NCBI GenBank assembly: GCA_030625085.1
Contig: DAOURK010000010.1
Coordinates: 1-60,323 of the forward strand
DNA: 60,323 nucleotides
Direction: 5' to 3'
DNA from: Pseudomonadota bacterium
Lineage (GTDB): Bacteria > SZUA-182 > DTGQ01
Under the pieces are notes generated by a model. That model had not been told where the DNA came from and did no database searches. It was given only the letters and a program-made list of their open reading frames with translations. This document shows, piece by piece, positions 47,929-58,256 of the stretch (position 1 is the first letter of the stretch; every line of letters starts with the position of its first letter). The position numbers and the translations under genes are program-made.

Positions 47929-48612
47929 TTATAGTATAGGGTCCGCCTGCCCGATTTCTTGAAATCCTTTTTTTCGAATTTGACAACTATCACACTTGCC
48001 GCACGCTTTTCCGGAAGGAGCCGGGTCATAACAACTGGAGGTTAACTGATAATCCACCCCAAGTTCTAATCCCTTTTGCAGGATTTGTTTTTTACCTAAA
48101 TCCATCAAAGGGGTATGAATTACTATCTGACTATTCCCTTCCACTCCAAGGCGAGTACCCAGGTTGGCTGTTTGCTCAAAAGAGCGGATAAAAGCCTGCC
48201 TGCAATCAGGGTAGCCTGAAAAATCTACAGCATTAACGCCAATAAAGATATCGGTTATATTTTTTGATTCTGCCCACGCTACGGCCACGGAAAGAAAAAT
48301 TAAATTACGAGCTGGGACATAGGTAACTGGGATGGCGGAGGCAAAATCATGTTTAGCGCGGTTCCGTGGTACCGGGATATTATCCGTTAGGGCAGATCCC
48401 CCTATTTGGCGTAAATTCAAGGAGATAATCAAGTGTTTTCGAACATGAAAGAAGGAAGCCACCTTTTGGGCACATTCCAGTTCATATTGATTTTTTTGTC
48501 CATAATCAAAGCTGAGGGAATAAATCTCAAATCCTTGATCTTGGGCTATAGCCATAGTTGTGGTGGAATCCACTCCACCACTGGATAGGACAACGGCAGA
48601 TTTTTTTGACAT
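47929..48612 (-). CDS. queC: 7-cyano-7-deazaguanine (preQ0) synthase
   Basis: QueC converts carboxy-deazaguanine to preQ0 using ATP and ammonia, on the queuosine pathway. Length is 227 aa from the ATG at 48612. Seen: the PP-loop SSGGVDSTT (ATP pyrophosphatase), FIGVNAVDFSGYPDCR, and the zinc site CYDP...CGKCDSCQIR. The start codon overlaps the queE stop (TAATG), and AGAGG lies 6 bases before it; an upstream start inside queE is less likely. Confidence 0.96.
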   Translation of the reverse strand: MSKKSAVVLSSGGVDSTTTMAIAQDQGFEIYSLSFDYGQKNQYELECAQKVASFFHVRKHLIISLNLRQIGGSALTDNIPVPRNRAKHDFASAIPVTYVPARNLIFLSVAVAWAESKNITDIFIGVNAVDFSGYPDCRQAFIRSFEQTANLGTRLGVEGNSQIVIHTPLMDLGKKQILQKGLELGVDYQLTSSCYDPAPSGKACGKCDSCQIRKKGFQEIGQADPIL

Positions 48613-49250
48613 TATTTGCCTCTTACCCCTTCTCCCCAAATCAATTTGTGTATTTGTAAATGTAATCGGACCGGCAAATTTTTTTGTAAGATCCTGTCAG
48701 CTAAAATTGAAGGATCGATAGAGTCATATACCGGAGAAAAAAGTACTTTAGCTGTTTTTCCCAAGTGATATTCATGAATTATGTTGGTAGCCCATTCTAA
48801 GTCTGCTTGATTTGAAATCACAAATTTTATCTCGTCAGAGGGCAATAATTTTTTTAGATTACCCCAATGCATTTGGTGGGACTCTCCACTCCCAGGGCAT
48901 TTTACGTCCAAAATTTTAATAACCCCTAAGGGTACTCGTTCAATACTCTGGCTTCCATTGGTTTCCAGCAATACTGTATATTCCTTTTTCAGCAATCGCT
49001 TCATGAGCTCATAGCTCTCTTCCTGCAAAAGAGGCTCTCCTCCTGTTAAAAGAATCACTGAGGTTTTATATTGATCTATCTGGCTACAAATTTTTTCTAT
49101 AGTGGAGGGGAAAAATTCATCATAGGCATATTGGGTATCACAGTATCTGCATCGAAGATTACATCCGCTGAGGCGAATTATTCCACAGATGCTTCCTGCA
49201 TAGGTTGATTCTCCTAATATGCTTTTGAAAATTTCATTTACTCGCAACAT
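48612..49250 (-). CDS. queE: 7-carboxy-7-deazaguanine synthase (radical SAM)
   Basis: QueE rearranges carboxy-tetrahydropterin to carboxy-deazaguanine. Seen in 212 aa: FKSILGESTYAGSICGIIRL, the radical-SAM motif SGCNLRCRYCDTQYAY (CxxxCxxC), LTGGEPLLQ and LLETNGSQS, all family marks. It is coupled to queC; the pathway's first enzyme, queD, lies 8.6 kb away at 57.9 kb. purF is 42 bp upstream. Confidence 0.95.
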   Translation of the reverse strand: MLRVNEIFKSILGESTYAGSICGIIRLSGCNLRCRYCDTQYAYDEFFPSTIEKICSQIDQYKTSVILLTGGEPLLQEESYELMKRLLKKEYTVLLETNGSQSIERVPLGVIKILDVKCPGSGESHQMHWGNLKKLLPSDEIKFVISNQADLEWATNIIHEYHLGKTAKVLFSPVYDSIDPSILADRILQKNLPVRLHLQIHKLIWGEGVRGK

Positions 49251-49292
49251 GGTTGGAATAGATTTGCCCCAAAAGGTGCTATAATTTTACTT

Positions 49293-50699
49293 TTATCGGA
49301 ATTGATCAAAAAGCCGCAATTGAGTTACCTTCTCTGTTGGAAAATCAACCGGATAATCCCCGGTAAAGCAGGCATGGCAAATATCATCCCCATCTGAGCC
49401 CACGGCTTTATTCATGCCCGGGATACTTAAATATCCCAGGGTGTCGGAAGTAACATAATGCCGTATCTCTTCCAAACTGTGGGTTGAGGCTACCAGTTCT
49501 TTGCGGGTGGGGGTATCAATACCATAAAAACACGGCCACATGACTGGCGGAGAAGCAATGCGCATATGGATCTCTTTGGCGCCGATATCTCGTATCATTT
49601 TCACAATTTTGCGACTGGTGGTAGCTCGAACAATTGAATCGTCAATGACCACCACACGTTTATCCCGAAGTACATCCTGAATTGCATTTAATTTCACCTT
49701 AACCCCAAAATGCCGAATGGATTGCTTAGGTTCAATAAAGGTCCTTCCAACATAGCGATTTCGTATCAATCCCAAATCAAAAGGCAATTTAGACTCTTCG
49801 GCATATCCTAAAGCAGCGCTGGTTCCGGAAGCCGGAACAGCAATAACCAAATCTGCCTCGATCTTGGTTTCTCTGGCTAATTGTCGGCCGAATTCCTTTC
49901 GCACGTTATGAACATTTTTTCCATTAAGGATGCTATCGGGCCGCGCAAAGTAAATATATTCAAAAACACAGAATCTTTTGGGCTTGGGAATAAAAGGCTT
50001 TTGGCTAATTAGGTCGCTTTCACTAATAATGAGCATCTCCCCTGGTTCAATCTCTCGAATAAATCGAGCCTCAATTAAATCAAGTACACATGTCTCTGAT
50101 ACTACTACATAAGTAGACTCCCCTATAACTCCTAGAGACAAGGGACGAAAGCCATAGGGATCACGTACGGCAATCAGTTTTTTATCTTTTAAAAAGAGCA
50201 GCGAATAGGCGCCCTTTATTTTATTCAAAGAATCGATTATTCGATCAACGAAAGTGTTTTCACGGGATCGGGAAATAAGATGTACGATTACTTCACTGTC
50301 TGTGGTTGACTGAAAAATGGAACCATCTTCCACCAACTGATCTCGAATCTGTTCGGCATTTACCAGGTTTCCATTATGCGCAACCGCCATTTCACCCTCG
50401 CTGTATCTGACCACAAGTGGGTGTATCTCCTTGACATCGCTATCTCCGGCAGTGGAATAACGTACATGACCGATGGCAAGTTTTCCAGGTAATCTTTGCA
50501 ACCGCTCCTCGGAAAAAACGTCCGCCACACGGCCCATACCTTTTTCCACTTGTAATGTCCCCTTATGTTGCGAGACAATACCGGCGCTTTCCTGCCCACG
50601 ATGCTGGAGCGCATAAAGCCCTAAATAAGCAAGGTTTGCTGCCTCCGGATGCCCATAGATACCTACCAGCCCACAATATTCGTGAAGTTTTCTGTCCAT
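49293..50699 (-). CDS. purF: Amidophosphoribosyltransferase
   Basis: PurF makes phosphoribosylamine from PRPP and glutamine, the first step of purine synthesis. Seen in 468 aa: the N-terminal nucleophile Cys in [10 protein letters not shown] (Cys9, after a short propeptide), the [10 protein letters not shown] and HNGNLVN blocks, the PRPP motif [14 protein letters not shown], and C-terminal Cys residues (CHACF) that suggest the [4Fe-4S] type. The ATG at 50699 follows GGGGAG by 13 bases; a TTG start at 50720 adds seven residues. Next gene purB is 220 bp upstream and on the same strand. Confidence 0.96.
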   Translation of the reverse strand: MDRKLHEYCGLVGIYGHPEAANLAYLGLYALQHRGQESAGIVSQHKGTLQVEKGMGRVADVFSEERLQRLPGKLAIGHVRYSTAGDSDVKEIHPLVVRYSEGEMAVAHNGNLVNAEQIRDQLVEDGSIFQSTTDSEVIVHLISRSRENTFVDRIIDSLNKIKGAYSLLFLKDKKLIAVRDPYGFRPLSLGVIGESTYVVVSETCVLDLIEARFIREIEPGEMLIISESDLISQKPFIPKPKRFCVFEYIYFARPDSILNGKNVHNVRKEFGRQLARETKIEADLVIAVPASGTSAALGYAEESKLPFDLGLIRNRYVGRTFIEPKQSIRHFGVKVKLNAIQDVLRDKRVVVIDDSIVRATTSRKIVKMIRDIGAKEIHMRIASPPVMWPCFYGIDTPTRKELVASTHSLEEIRHYVTSDTLGYLSIPGMNKAVGSDGDDICHACFTGDYPVDFPTEKVTQLRLFDQFR

Positions 50700-50920
50700 G
50701 TTGGTATTTAATCTCCCCAAGTTTTTTTTCTTTATTCTCTTTCGATTTTATCCATAACGTATCCCATCCCCTTAAATGACACTAAATTAAAGTTTTTTTA
50801 TACCTTTCATTTCGAGCAGCCTTTACAACGAGAAATTTTTCAACGGAGAGCAAGAAAGCGATTTCTTGCTCTGCTTGAAATGATAAAAAGGCGAAATGGG
50901 AAAGAAGCATTGATTGGAGC

Positions 50921-52249
50921 TTAATCTAATGACTTGCTCATCCCCCTGGTTTCATCATTTTGAAACACCCTATGGAAGAGCGTGTCAACATGTTTAAGGT
51001 GATAGTTTAAATCAAAACAAGCAGCTAAATCTTTTTCAGAAAGATACTGAGTTATTTCCGGGTCCTTGCTCAAGAATTCTCGAAAGGTGCCTTCTCCCCG
51101 CCAGGTCTTCATAGCATGGCGCTGGACCAAACGATAAGCCTCTTCGCGTGATATTCCCTTTTGCACTAATTCGAGCAAAACACGCTGTGAAAAAATGAGC
51201 CCTTGAGTCAATTCAAGATTTTTTTTCATATTTTCCGGGTAAACCAAGAGGTTTTTGATTAATGAAGTCATTTTATTGAGCATATAGTCTAGTAAAATTG
51301 TACTGTCAGGAGCGATAATTCGTTCCACTGAAGAGTGGCTGATATCTCTTTCATGCCAAAGGGCTACATTTTCCAGAGAAGCCATAGCATTGGATCGTAA
51401 GAGGCGTGCCAGGCCGCACATTTGCTCGGAAACTATAGGGTTTCTTTTGTGTGGCATAGCAGAAGAGCCTTTTTGTCCTTTAGTGAAAACCTCTTCTGCC
51501 TCCAGCACTTCTGTTCGCTGAAGGTGACGAATTTCAAGGGCAATTTTTTCTATACTTGCCCCGATAATAGCCAGAGTGGTGAAATATTCAGCATGCCGGT
51601 CTCTCTGCAGAATCTGGGTTGAAATAGGCGCTGGTTTTAATCCTGCCTTTCGGCAAACATAGGCTTCAATCTCTGGAGGAATATGGGCAAAAGTGCCTAC
51701 GGCCCCGGAAATTTTACCAACAGCAATGGTTTGCTTTGCTTGGCGCAGTCGGTGCAGATTTCTTTTCATTTCTGCATACCAAAGGGCTAATTTTAGTCCA
51801 AAGGTAATTGGTTCAGCATGGATACCATGAGAGCGGCCAATCATGACCACTGATTTATAGTGTTGAGCTTTTTCTTTTAAAGCAGACAAGAAATTTTCTA
51901 AATCCTGAATGAGCAAGTCTGAAGACTCAACCAATAACATGGCCAATGAAGTATCCAGTACATCAGAAGAGGTAAGCCCCATGTGCAAATAATGTGATCC
52001 TTCGCCCACATTTTCCGCCACAGCCGTTACAAAGGCGATGACATCATGTTTAACCTCTTGTTCAATTTCATTAATCCGGGCAATATCAAAACGAGCTCTT
52101 TCCTTAATTTCCTTTACCGTTTGTTGTGGTATTTTGCCTAATTGTGCCCAAGCCTCACAGCAAAGAAGCTCAATTTTCAGCCAGGACTGGAAGCGGTTCT
52201 CCGCCTGCCAAATTTTTCCCATTTCAGGAAGAGTATATCGTTCTATCAC
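50921..52249 (-). CDS. purB: Adenylosuccinate lyase
   Basis: PurB splits fumarate from two intermediates of purine synthesis. I start it at GTG 52249 (IERYTLPEMGKIW), because GAGGGG stands 6 bases before it and homologues begin there; the longest frame adds 15 residues. Seen in 442 aa: GLTSSDVLDTSLAM, and the fumarase/aspartase signature KGSSAMPHKRNP; the catalytic His block GRSHGIHAEPITFG. It is probably in one unit with purF. Confidence 0.96.
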   Translation of the reverse strand: MIERYTLPEMGKIWQAENRFQSWLKIELLCCEAWAQLGKIPQQTVKEIKERARFDIARINEIEQEVKHDVIAFVTAVAENVGEGSHYLHMGLTSSDVLDTSLAMLLVESSDLLIQDLENFLSALKEKAQHYKSVVMIGRSHGIHAEPITFGLKLALWYAEMKRNLHRLRQAKQTIAVGKISGAVGTFAHIPPEIEAYVCRKAGLKPAPISTQILQRDRHAEYFTTLAIIGASIEKIALEIRHLQRTEVLEAEEVFTKGQKGSSAMPHKRNPIVSEQMCGLARLLRSNAMASLENVALWHERDISHSSVERIIAPDSTILLDYMLNKMTSLIKNLLVYPENMKKNLELTQGLIFSQRVLLELVQKGISREEAYRLVQRHAMKTWRGEGTFREFLSKDPEITQYLSEKDLAACFDLNYHLKHVDTLFHRVFQNDETRGMSKSLD

Positions 52250-52579
52250 CTTTTTCCCCTCGCTTAATTGGTCAGAATACTTCCTTCTGTGCAATTAATT
52301 ATTTTTAGGCAGGATAACAGGATTGACAAGATAATATTTAAATTAAGTATCAAGGCTATTAGTTTCCCTGTTGCCACAAGCTAATGAATTAATTGTACTT
52401 TGTGGGCTTTAATAATTTATCCTACCGAATTTAATTCCAAAATAATCTAATTATTATTTACAACAATGCAGGGAATCTAGGTCAAGTCGTGACAATTTTT
52501 GATTAACTTTATTTATATCATGTATATCCTGACAAATATTTTTTATATAGTGAGTCTAAAATTTTCATAACACAGGTCG
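52250..52579. other. Intergenic region upstream of purB
   Basis: A 330-bp A+T-rich gap. It contains GCAGGATAACAGGATT (52309-52324), one member of a loose family of GACAGGAT repeats also seen at 59434-59495. No purine riboswitch, PurR-like box or coding region was seen. Confidence 0.45.
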
Positions 52580-53359
52580 TTAAATTTCGATCATGTCCCC
52601 AACCTGGTGTTGACCAGCAATACTCAAGTCTGCTATTACATCATCTCTTTCCTGCAAGACTTGTGTGGCTGTCTGCCGGGCCAGTTCGGCGTGGTTATTT
52701 TTTTCACTGAGGTGGGCCAGCACTATGTTTTTCAGATCTTGGTGGAGCAAATCCCGAAGTAAAGATTGAGAGTCTTCATTTGACAGATGTCCGAATTTTC
52801 CCCGTATTCTTTGCTTTAACCACCAAGGATATGGGCCGCTCAAGAGCATTTCAGGATCGTGATTGGATTCCAAAATCAAGGCATGAGATTGTTTAAGCAT
52901 TTGTCGTACCAATGAAGTAGGCTTTCCAAGATCAGTAGCAATTCCTAACTTTCGATCTTTCAGATAAAAACAAAATCCAACCGGATCAGCCGCATCATGT
53001 AATATGGAAAAGGGTTCGATGAGTAAATCCTGTAACTTAAATCCATGATTGGATTCAAAAATTTCCACCTGTTTTAATTTTCCAATTTTACCTTGTGTCG
53101 CTACATATGTGGCTGCATTGAAATAAAGCGGTATGTTATACCGTCGTGATAATACTCCGGCCGAGCGAATATGGTCGCTATGTTCATGGGAAATCAAAAT
53201 CCCATTCAGCTCGAGAGGATCTACGCCCACTTGTTCCAGTCGGCCTTCAATCTCCTTAGTAGCTAACCCCGCATCAATTAATAGTTTACTCCTTGTTGAA
53301 CAAACCAAGATTGAATTGCCGGCACTCCCACTCCCCAACACACAAACCTGAAATCTAAT
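52580..53359 (-). CDS. Metallo-beta-lactamase-fold hydrolase (YycJ/WalJ type)
   Basis: A metal-dependent hydrolase of 259 aa, probably acting on nucleic acids as in the YycJ/WalJ branch. Seen: VLGSGSAGNSILV, metal-binding HEHSDHI (HxHxDH), then LHDAADPVG and TDLGKPTS. The usual start calls give GTG at 53341, but the family begins MRFxVLGSGSxGN; an in-frame ATT at 53359, 9 bases after AAGGAA, restores it. The ATT start is inferred; sequence error is possible. Confidence 0.85.
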   Translation of the reverse strand: MRFQVCVLGSGSAGNSILVCSTRSKLLIDAGLATKEIEGRLEQVGVDPLELNGILISHEHSDHIRSAGVLSRRYNIPLYFNAATYVATQGKIGKLKQVEIFESNHGFKLQDLLIEPFSILHDAADPVGFCFYLKDRKLGIATDLGKPTSLVRQMLKQSHALILESNHDPEMLLSGPYPWWLKQRIRGKFGHLSNEDSQSLLRDLLHQDLKNIVLAHLSEKNNHAELARQTATQVLQERDDVIADLSIAGQHQVGDMIEI

Positions 53360-53484
53360 TATTTTTCCGTTCCTTTTTTTTGGCAGGATTTAATCGTATT
53401 TTATTTGCTGACGTGTGTCAAAATCAGGATTGCTAACCTGATCCCTTTTTTTAATGTAACGTATATATTTGTACTAACAGCGAG

Positions 53485-53934
53485 TTAAACGCCTGTATGG
53501 CCGAATCCTCCGTCTGCTCGTTCGGTTTCTGATAAATCTTCAACCACTTCAAAGCAGCCGGTATAAACTCTTTGAATTGACATCTGGGCAATACGGTCTC
53601 CCCGGTTAATAATAAAGGTTTCTTTGCCGTGGTTGACCACAATTACCCGTACCTCCCCACGATAATCCGCATCAATTGTTCCCGGGCTGTTCATGAGACT
53701 GATGCCGCAGTGAAGGGATAATCCACTGCGTGGCCGGATTTGGGCCTCGAAACCGGGGGGCAGGGCCATGGAAAAACCAGTTGATACAGCAACCCAATCT
53801 CCAGGTAACAGTTTCACCGACTCCTTCACGGCAGCAAACAGGTCCATCCCGGCAGCACACTTGCTCATATAGGTAGGCAGAGAAATATCTTCGCAGTTCG
53901 GGAGTCTTTTTATCTTGATTTGCACATTATCCAT
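53485..53934 (-). CDS. dut: Deoxyuridine triphosphatase
   Basis: Dut hydrolyses dUTP to dUMP, limiting uracil in DNA and supplying thymidylate synthesis. The 149-aa protein shows the trimeric family motifs in order: AGMDLFAAV (1), PRSGLSLHCGI (3), GTIDADYRGE with the catalytic Asp (3-4), RIAQMSIQRV (4) and the C-terminal RADGGFGHTG (5). It starts 3 bp after the M16 peptidase stop, so rpsO-pnp-M16-dut form one run, a common order. Confidence 0.96.
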   Translation of the reverse strand: MDNVQIKIKRLPNCEDISLPTYMSKCAAGMDLFAAVKESVKLLPGDWVAVSTGFSMALPPGFEAQIRPRSGLSLHCGISLMNSPGTIDADYRGEVRVIVVNHGKETFIINRGDRIAQMSIQRVYTGCFEVVEDLSETERADGGFGHTGV

Positions 53935-53937
53935 TTT

Positions 53938-55212
53938 TTAGCACCACAATGTTTCAAGAGACATTTTGGGCTCTTTAACATCGCCAAGGACCGTTAAACT
54001 TAATTTTTCCGTATCGAATAATAAATTAGCCAATTCCAAAATGTCTTCTGTGGTTACTTCTTCAATCTGTGAAAGGATTTTAGCGAGTGAAAAGTTTTGG
54101 CCAAAATAGATTTCTTGACGAGCTAATTTACTCATTCGGTTGGCTGTGCTTTCCAATCCGAGCATAAGGACGCCCTTTAATTGATTTTTAGTCCTTTGCA
54201 ATTCTTCTTCAGACACCCTTTGTTTTTTGAAAATTTTCAATTCTTCTAATATCAATTGAACTGTATTAAAAAAGGAATCAGGGCTAGTGGCTGCATAAAT
54301 AGATACAAGTCCGGTGTTTTGATAAGAATGCCATGATGAAAATACCGAGTACGCCAGTGCTTGTTGTTCCCGAATTTTTTGAAATAACCGGGAACTCATT
54401 CCCCCACCCAAGATAGCGTTCAAAATGTATCCGGCAAAACGCAAACGATGGCTTTGGGAAATTCCCTCCATCATCAGGCATATATGAATTTGTTCTAATT
54501 TTTTCGGAAAGAAGGCAATTTGTTTATGGGCGCTTGAAGGTTCAAAGGAGTACAGTTTATTGTTATTCGGAAGGTTGGGAAAAAGATTTTTTTGTTGAAT
54601 TAAATCTTGAAAATATTCATGGTTAATATTCCCCGCTGCTGCAATGATAATTTGGCCGGGGAGAAAATTTTGCTGAAAATAATCCACCAGATTGTCGCGG
54701 ATAAAGTTTTGAATATTTTTCCGATAACCAATAACGGAGCGTCCTAAGGCCTGATGGGGCCAAAAATTCCGGATGCATAAATCGTATACATATTCGTCAG
54801 GAGTATCTTCAATCATTTTGATTTCTTCTAGGATGACTTTTCTCTCTCGATCAATTTCCTGTTCATGAAAGAGAGAATTTTTTAAAAGGTCCGTCAGAAT
54901 ATCAATCGCTTGGGGAAGGTGGTCATCCAAAATAGTAGCCAGAAGGCAACTATATTCACGACTGGTAAAGGCATCCAGTTGTCCGCCCAGGGAATCAATT
55001 TCTCGCGCAATATCATAAGCGTTTCTGGTTGGCGTACCCTTAAAGAGCATATGTTCAATGAAATGGGTAATTCCATTCTGCTCGGGCATCTCTATTCGAG
55101 AGCCGCCGATGATCCAAAAACCAATAGACACTGATCGTACTGAGGGGATATGTTCTGTAGTTAACCGAAGACCGTTCTCTAAGCTAGTTTTCCTGATCGA
55201 CTCCAATTTCAT
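53938..55212 (-). CDS. M16 family zinc peptidase (processing-peptidase type)
   Basis: A pitrilysin/processing-peptidase-like metalloprotease, 424 aa. Seen: the inverted zinc motif HFIEHMLFKGT (HxxEH) at about residues 46-50, the downstream Glu in ERKVILEEIKMIEDTPDE, the R/Y pair in the C-terminal half (SSRLFQKIREQQALAYSV), and GVLMLGLESTANRMSKLA. Single-chain members of this type (pnp-adjacent) act in the cytoplasm or envelope; the substrate is unknown. GAGG before the ATG supports the start. It follows pnp by 9 bp. Confidence 0.92.
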   Translation of the reverse strand: MKLESIRKTSLENGLRLTTEHIPSVRSVSIGFWIIGGSRIEMPEQNGITHFIEHMLFKGTPTRNAYDIAREIDSLGGQLDAFTSREYSCLLATILDDHLPQAIDILTDLLKNSLFHEQEIDRERKVILEEIKMIEDTPDEYVYDLCIRNFWPHQALGRSVIGYRKNIQNFIRDNLVDYFQQNFLPGQIIIAAAGNINHEYFQDLIQQKNLFPNLPNNNKLYSFEPSSAHKQIAFFPKKLEQIHICLMMEGISQSHRLRFAGYILNAILGGGMSSRLFQKIREQQALAYSVFSSWHSYQNTGLVSIYAATSPDSFFNTVQLILEELKIFKKQRVSEEELQRTKNQLKGVLMLGLESTANRMSKLARQEIYFGQNFSLAKILSQIEEVTTEDILELANLLFDTEKLSLTVLGDVKEPKMSLETLWC

Positions 55213-55221
55213 CGCCGCGCC

Positions 55222-57327
55222 TCAACTGTCCCGTTCATTCCCTTCCCTTTCATCTTTTAATAAGGCTTTGCGACTTAATTTCACTTTTCCCTGTCGGTCG
55301 ACTTCGATAACTTTAACTTCTACCTCATCCCCTTCTTTTAAAACATCTTCTACTCTGCGGATTCGCTGATTAGAAATCTGAGAAATGTGTAAAAGGCCAT
55401 CTGTGCCGGGGATGATTTCCACAAAAGCACCAAAATCCATAATTCGTTTAACTTTGCCCTGATAAATTTTGTCGACTTCAGGTTCTTCCACCAAATTTTG
55501 GATGAGTTGTATGGCTTTTTTGGCTGAGGTCTCATCAATTGAAGCTATTTTAATTGTACCGTCATCCTCGATATCAATCTTAACTCCTGTCTGATCAATA
55601 ATACTGCGGATCATTTTCCCCCCGGGGCCAATCACTGCTCCAACCTTATCAGTTTTAACGTGAATAGAAAAAATCCTTGGTGCGTAACTTGAAATATCTT
55701 CCCGCGGACTGGATATGACTTCAGCTATTTTTTTTAATATATAGAGGCGCCCTTCACGTGCCTGAGCCAGGGCTTTCCCCATGATTTCTTCACTGATGCC
55801 TTTAATCTTGACATCCATCTGAAAAGCAGTAATCCCTTTTTCTGTACCGGCTACTTTAAAATCCATATCTCCGTAATGGTCTTCCATCCCTAGAATATCG
55901 GTCAATATAGCCACCTGCTCTTCCTCTTTGACCAATCCCATAGCGATTCCGGCTACCGCGGCTTTGATGGGCACGCCTGCATCCATCATGGCGAGCGTTC
56001 CACCACAAACCGAGGCCATGGAAGAGGAACCGTTAGATTCTAAAATATCGGAGACAATGCGAATGGTATAAGGGAAATCATCCGCCTGGGGCAAGACGGC
56101 TTTTAGTGACCGCTCGGCCAACAAACCGTGTCCGATCTCTCGTCTGCCCGGGCCCCTTAGAAAACTGACCTCACCAACGCTAAATGGAGGAAAATTATAG
56201 TGAAGCATAAACTTTTTAGAGGTTTCTCCCTCAAGCTCATCCATTCGCTGTTCGTCTTCGGCGGTTCCCAGGGTAACAATGCCTAAAGATTGAGTTTCTC
56301 CTCGGGTGAATAGTGCAGATCCATGTGTTCGAGGGAGCACTGAGACTTGACAATCGATAGGACGAATTTCGGTTAGACTTCTCTTATCAACTCGAATCCC
56401 TTCTTCAATGATCAGTCTTCTTACCTCTTCCTGTTCCAAAGATTCTAAGGTCTTTTTGATATATTTTTCTTTGAGTTCATCTTCTTGGCCTAATTCGGCT
56501 AGGGCTTCTTCTTGAATTTTATTTAATTTTTTTTGTCGGTCTTCCTTCCCTTGCGTCATGAGTGCTTCTTTAATTTTGTCACAGTAACGTTGCCGAATGT
56601 TAGTTGTTAGTTCTTCATCAACCTCCTTTACAGGAGTCTCTATTTTTGGCTTTCCGGCTTGTTTTTGTAATTCTTCCTGTAAATCCAATACCGGGTGCAT
56701 GGCCTGATGGGCAAATGAAATAGCCTTTTTCATGGTTTCTTCCGAGATTTCATTGGCCTGCCCTTCAACCATGACTACAGCATCTTTCGTCCCGGCCACC
56801 ACGAGATTTAGGTCGCTATTATCCAACTCCGTATAGGTTGGATTAAGAATAAACTCATCGTTGATTAAACCCACCCGTACTGCAGCTATAGGCTGGGTAA
56901 AGGGTATGTCCGATATGCTTAAGGCTGTGGAAGCACCAATAATTGAAAGAATATCCGGATCATTTTCCAGGTCTGCTGATAACACCATAGCAATTATTTG
57001 AACTTCGTTGCGAAATCCATCCGGAAATAATGGCCGAATGGGTCTATCAATTAGTCGGCAGGTAAGGGTTTCTTTTTCTGTCGGTCGGCCTTCTCGTTTA
57101 AAAAATCCTCCTGGTATTTTCCCGGCTGCGTAAGATTTTTCTAAATAATTAACGGTGAGGGGGAAAAAGTCGATTCCCACTCGTTCTTTGGGAGCACATA
57201 CAGCAGTAACTAGTACTACCGTATCCCCATATTGAACCATCACGGACCCGTTGGCTTGTTTGGCCATCAATCCGGTAGTAAGGGTAAGGTTTTTTTTTGC
57301 CCACTCCCCCTTTAAGGATTTAATCAT
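55222..57327 (-). CDS. pnp: Polyribonucleotide nucleotidyltransferase
   Basis: PNPase degrades RNA 3'-to-5' by phosphorolysis. The 701-aa length is normal. Seen: two RNase PH domains (about 1-230, 320-540), with [22 protein letters not shown] in the first and [20 protein letters not shown] in the second; an alpha-helical linker; a KH domain ([11 protein letters not shown], about 550-610); and a C-terminal S1 domain ([20 protein letters not shown]). It is 115 bp downstream of rpsO, the conserved order. Confidence 0.98.
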   Translation of the reverse strand: MIKSLKGEWAKKNLTLTTGLMAKQANGSVMVQYGDTVVLVTAVCAPKERVGIDFFPLTVNYLEKSYAAGKIPGGFFKREGRPTEKETLTCRLIDRPIRPLFPDGFRNEVQIIAMVLSADLENDPDILSIIGASTALSISDIPFTQPIAAVRVGLINDEFILNPTYTELDNSDLNLVVAGTKDAVVMVEGQANEISEETMKKAISFAHQAMHPVLDLQEELQKQAGKPKIETPVKEVDEELTTNIRQRYCDKIKEALMTQGKEDRQKKLNKIQEEALAELGQEDELKEKYIKKTLESLEQEEVRRLIIEEGIRVDKRSLTEIRPIDCQVSVLPRTHGSALFTRGETQSLGIVTLGTAEDEQRMDELEGETSKKFMLHYNFPPFSVGEVSFLRGPGRREIGHGLLAERSLKAVLPQADDFPYTIRIVSDILESNGSSSMASVCGGTLAMMDAGVPIKAAVAGIAMGLVKEEEQVAILTDILGMEDHYGDMDFKVAGTEKGITAFQMDVKIKGISEEIMGKALAQAREGRLYILKKIAEVISSPREDISSYAPRIFSIHVKTDKVGAVIGPGGKMIRSIIDQTGVKIDIEDDGTIKIASIDETSAKKAIQLIQNLVEEPEVDKIYQGKVKRIMDFGAFVEIIPGTDGLLHISQISNQRIRRVEDVLKEGDEVEVKVIEVDRQGKVKLSRKALLKDEREGNERDS

Positions 57328-57442
57328 TTACCCGCGCCTCCACTTTTTAGCAATCTTTTTATCTGCTTTCTCATTTACTCAGGACATACTCTTACAGATA
57401 GCATAAGACTTGGTTAAGATTTTGTTCGGTATAGTGTCGTAT

Positions 57443-57712
57443 CTATTTTCTAATCCCAAGTCGGCTAATCACTTCTTTATAACGATTTTCATTTTTTTTC
57501 TTTAAATAGTTTAATAATTTTCTCCTCTGGCCAACCATTTTAAGCAGCCCTCGCCGAGAGTGATGATCGCTTTTATGGATTTTAAAATGTTCTGTTAGAT
57601 AGCGAATCCTCTCGCTTAATAGGGCAATTTGCACTTCAGTAGAACCTGTATCCTCCTCATGCTGACGAAATGAGTTAATGATTTCATGTTTTTTTTCTTT
57701 AGCAAGTGGCAT
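57443..57712 (-). CDS. rpsO: 30S ribosomal protein S15
   Basis: S15 binds 16S rRNA early in small-subunit assembly. Length is 89 aa from the ATG at 57712, chosen because GGAGG is 7 bases upstream (a GTG two codons earlier overlaps it). Seen: [47 protein letters not shown]. The leader contains an A-run/T-run hairpin; S15 in other bacteria represses its own mRNA, so this may be part of a control structure. Confidence 0.98.
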   Translation of the reverse strand: MPLAKEKKHEIINSFRQHEEDTGSTEVQIALLSERIRYLTEHFKIHKSDHHSRRGLLKMVGQRRKLLNYLKKKNENRYKEVISRLGIRK

Positions 57713-57807
57713 TTTCACCCCTCCGCGTTACTGTTAAAATAAAAAGGGCCTTTTTTCGGCAGTAAAAAATTTAGCAATGACTTTGTTTACCTAAATAATT
57801 CCAAATT

Positions 57808-57836
57808 ATTTTAACACAGGAATACTATATTGTAAA
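57808..57836 (-). promoter_or_regulatory. Sigma-70-type promoter for rpsO-pnp
   Basis: On the minus strand TTTACA (57836-57831) and TAAAAT (57813-57808), 17-bp spacer. The leader to rpsO would be about 88 nt. Confidence 0.6.
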
Positions 57837-57869
57837 GACGTATATATTCGGCAATTTTGATTTTAAAAT

Positions 57870-58238
57870 TTAATGGTAATATTCTGCGTAAGCATTTTCA
57901 GATTCCCAGACCCGAATCGAATCAACCTGTACCTTTTTTTCTTTTAATCCCGTGGTAGCTCGCTGGAATATATATCGGGCAATATTTTCCGAAGAGGGGT
58001 TGGTGGTTTGAAAGGGGGCCAATTCATTTAAGTTTGTATGATCCAAAGTCTCTAAGATAGTGTGCAAGCATTTTTTTAATTCTGTAAAATCAATAGCTAA
58101 CCCTATGTCATTTATTTTTTCTGCAGTGACATAAAGTTGAACCTTCCAATTATGCCCATGCAAGGCCTCACATTTTCCGGCATATCCTTTCAACTGATGT
58201 GCCGCTGCAAAATTTGCGTTTACCATGAGCTTATACAT
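57870..58238 (-). CDS. queD: 6-carboxy-tetrahydropterin synthase
   Basis: QueD makes 6-carboxy-tetrahydropterin, the substrate of QueE, from dihydroneopterin triphosphate. Length is 122 aa from the ATG at 58238 (MYKLMVNANF), since GGAGG is six bases before it. Seen: the zinc ligands in FAAAHQLKG and ALHGHNW (HGHNW), and the catalytic Cys in YAGKCEALHGH. It is 18 bp from ispG and probably shares its transcript; queC/queE lie 8.6 kb away. Confidence 0.95.
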   Translation of the reverse strand: MYKLMVNANFAAAHQLKGYAGKCEALHGHNWKVQLYVTAEKINDIGLAIDFTELKKCLHTILETLDHTNLNELAPFQTTNPSSENIARYIFQRATTGLKEKKVQVDSIRVWESENAYAEYYH

Positions 58239-58256
58239 TGTATCCTCCATTTGTGT

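Noticed and set aside
48612-49292. preQ1 riboswitch at queE/queC
   Set aside because: The space before queE is 42 bp and shows no preQ1-like hairpin with A-rich tail.
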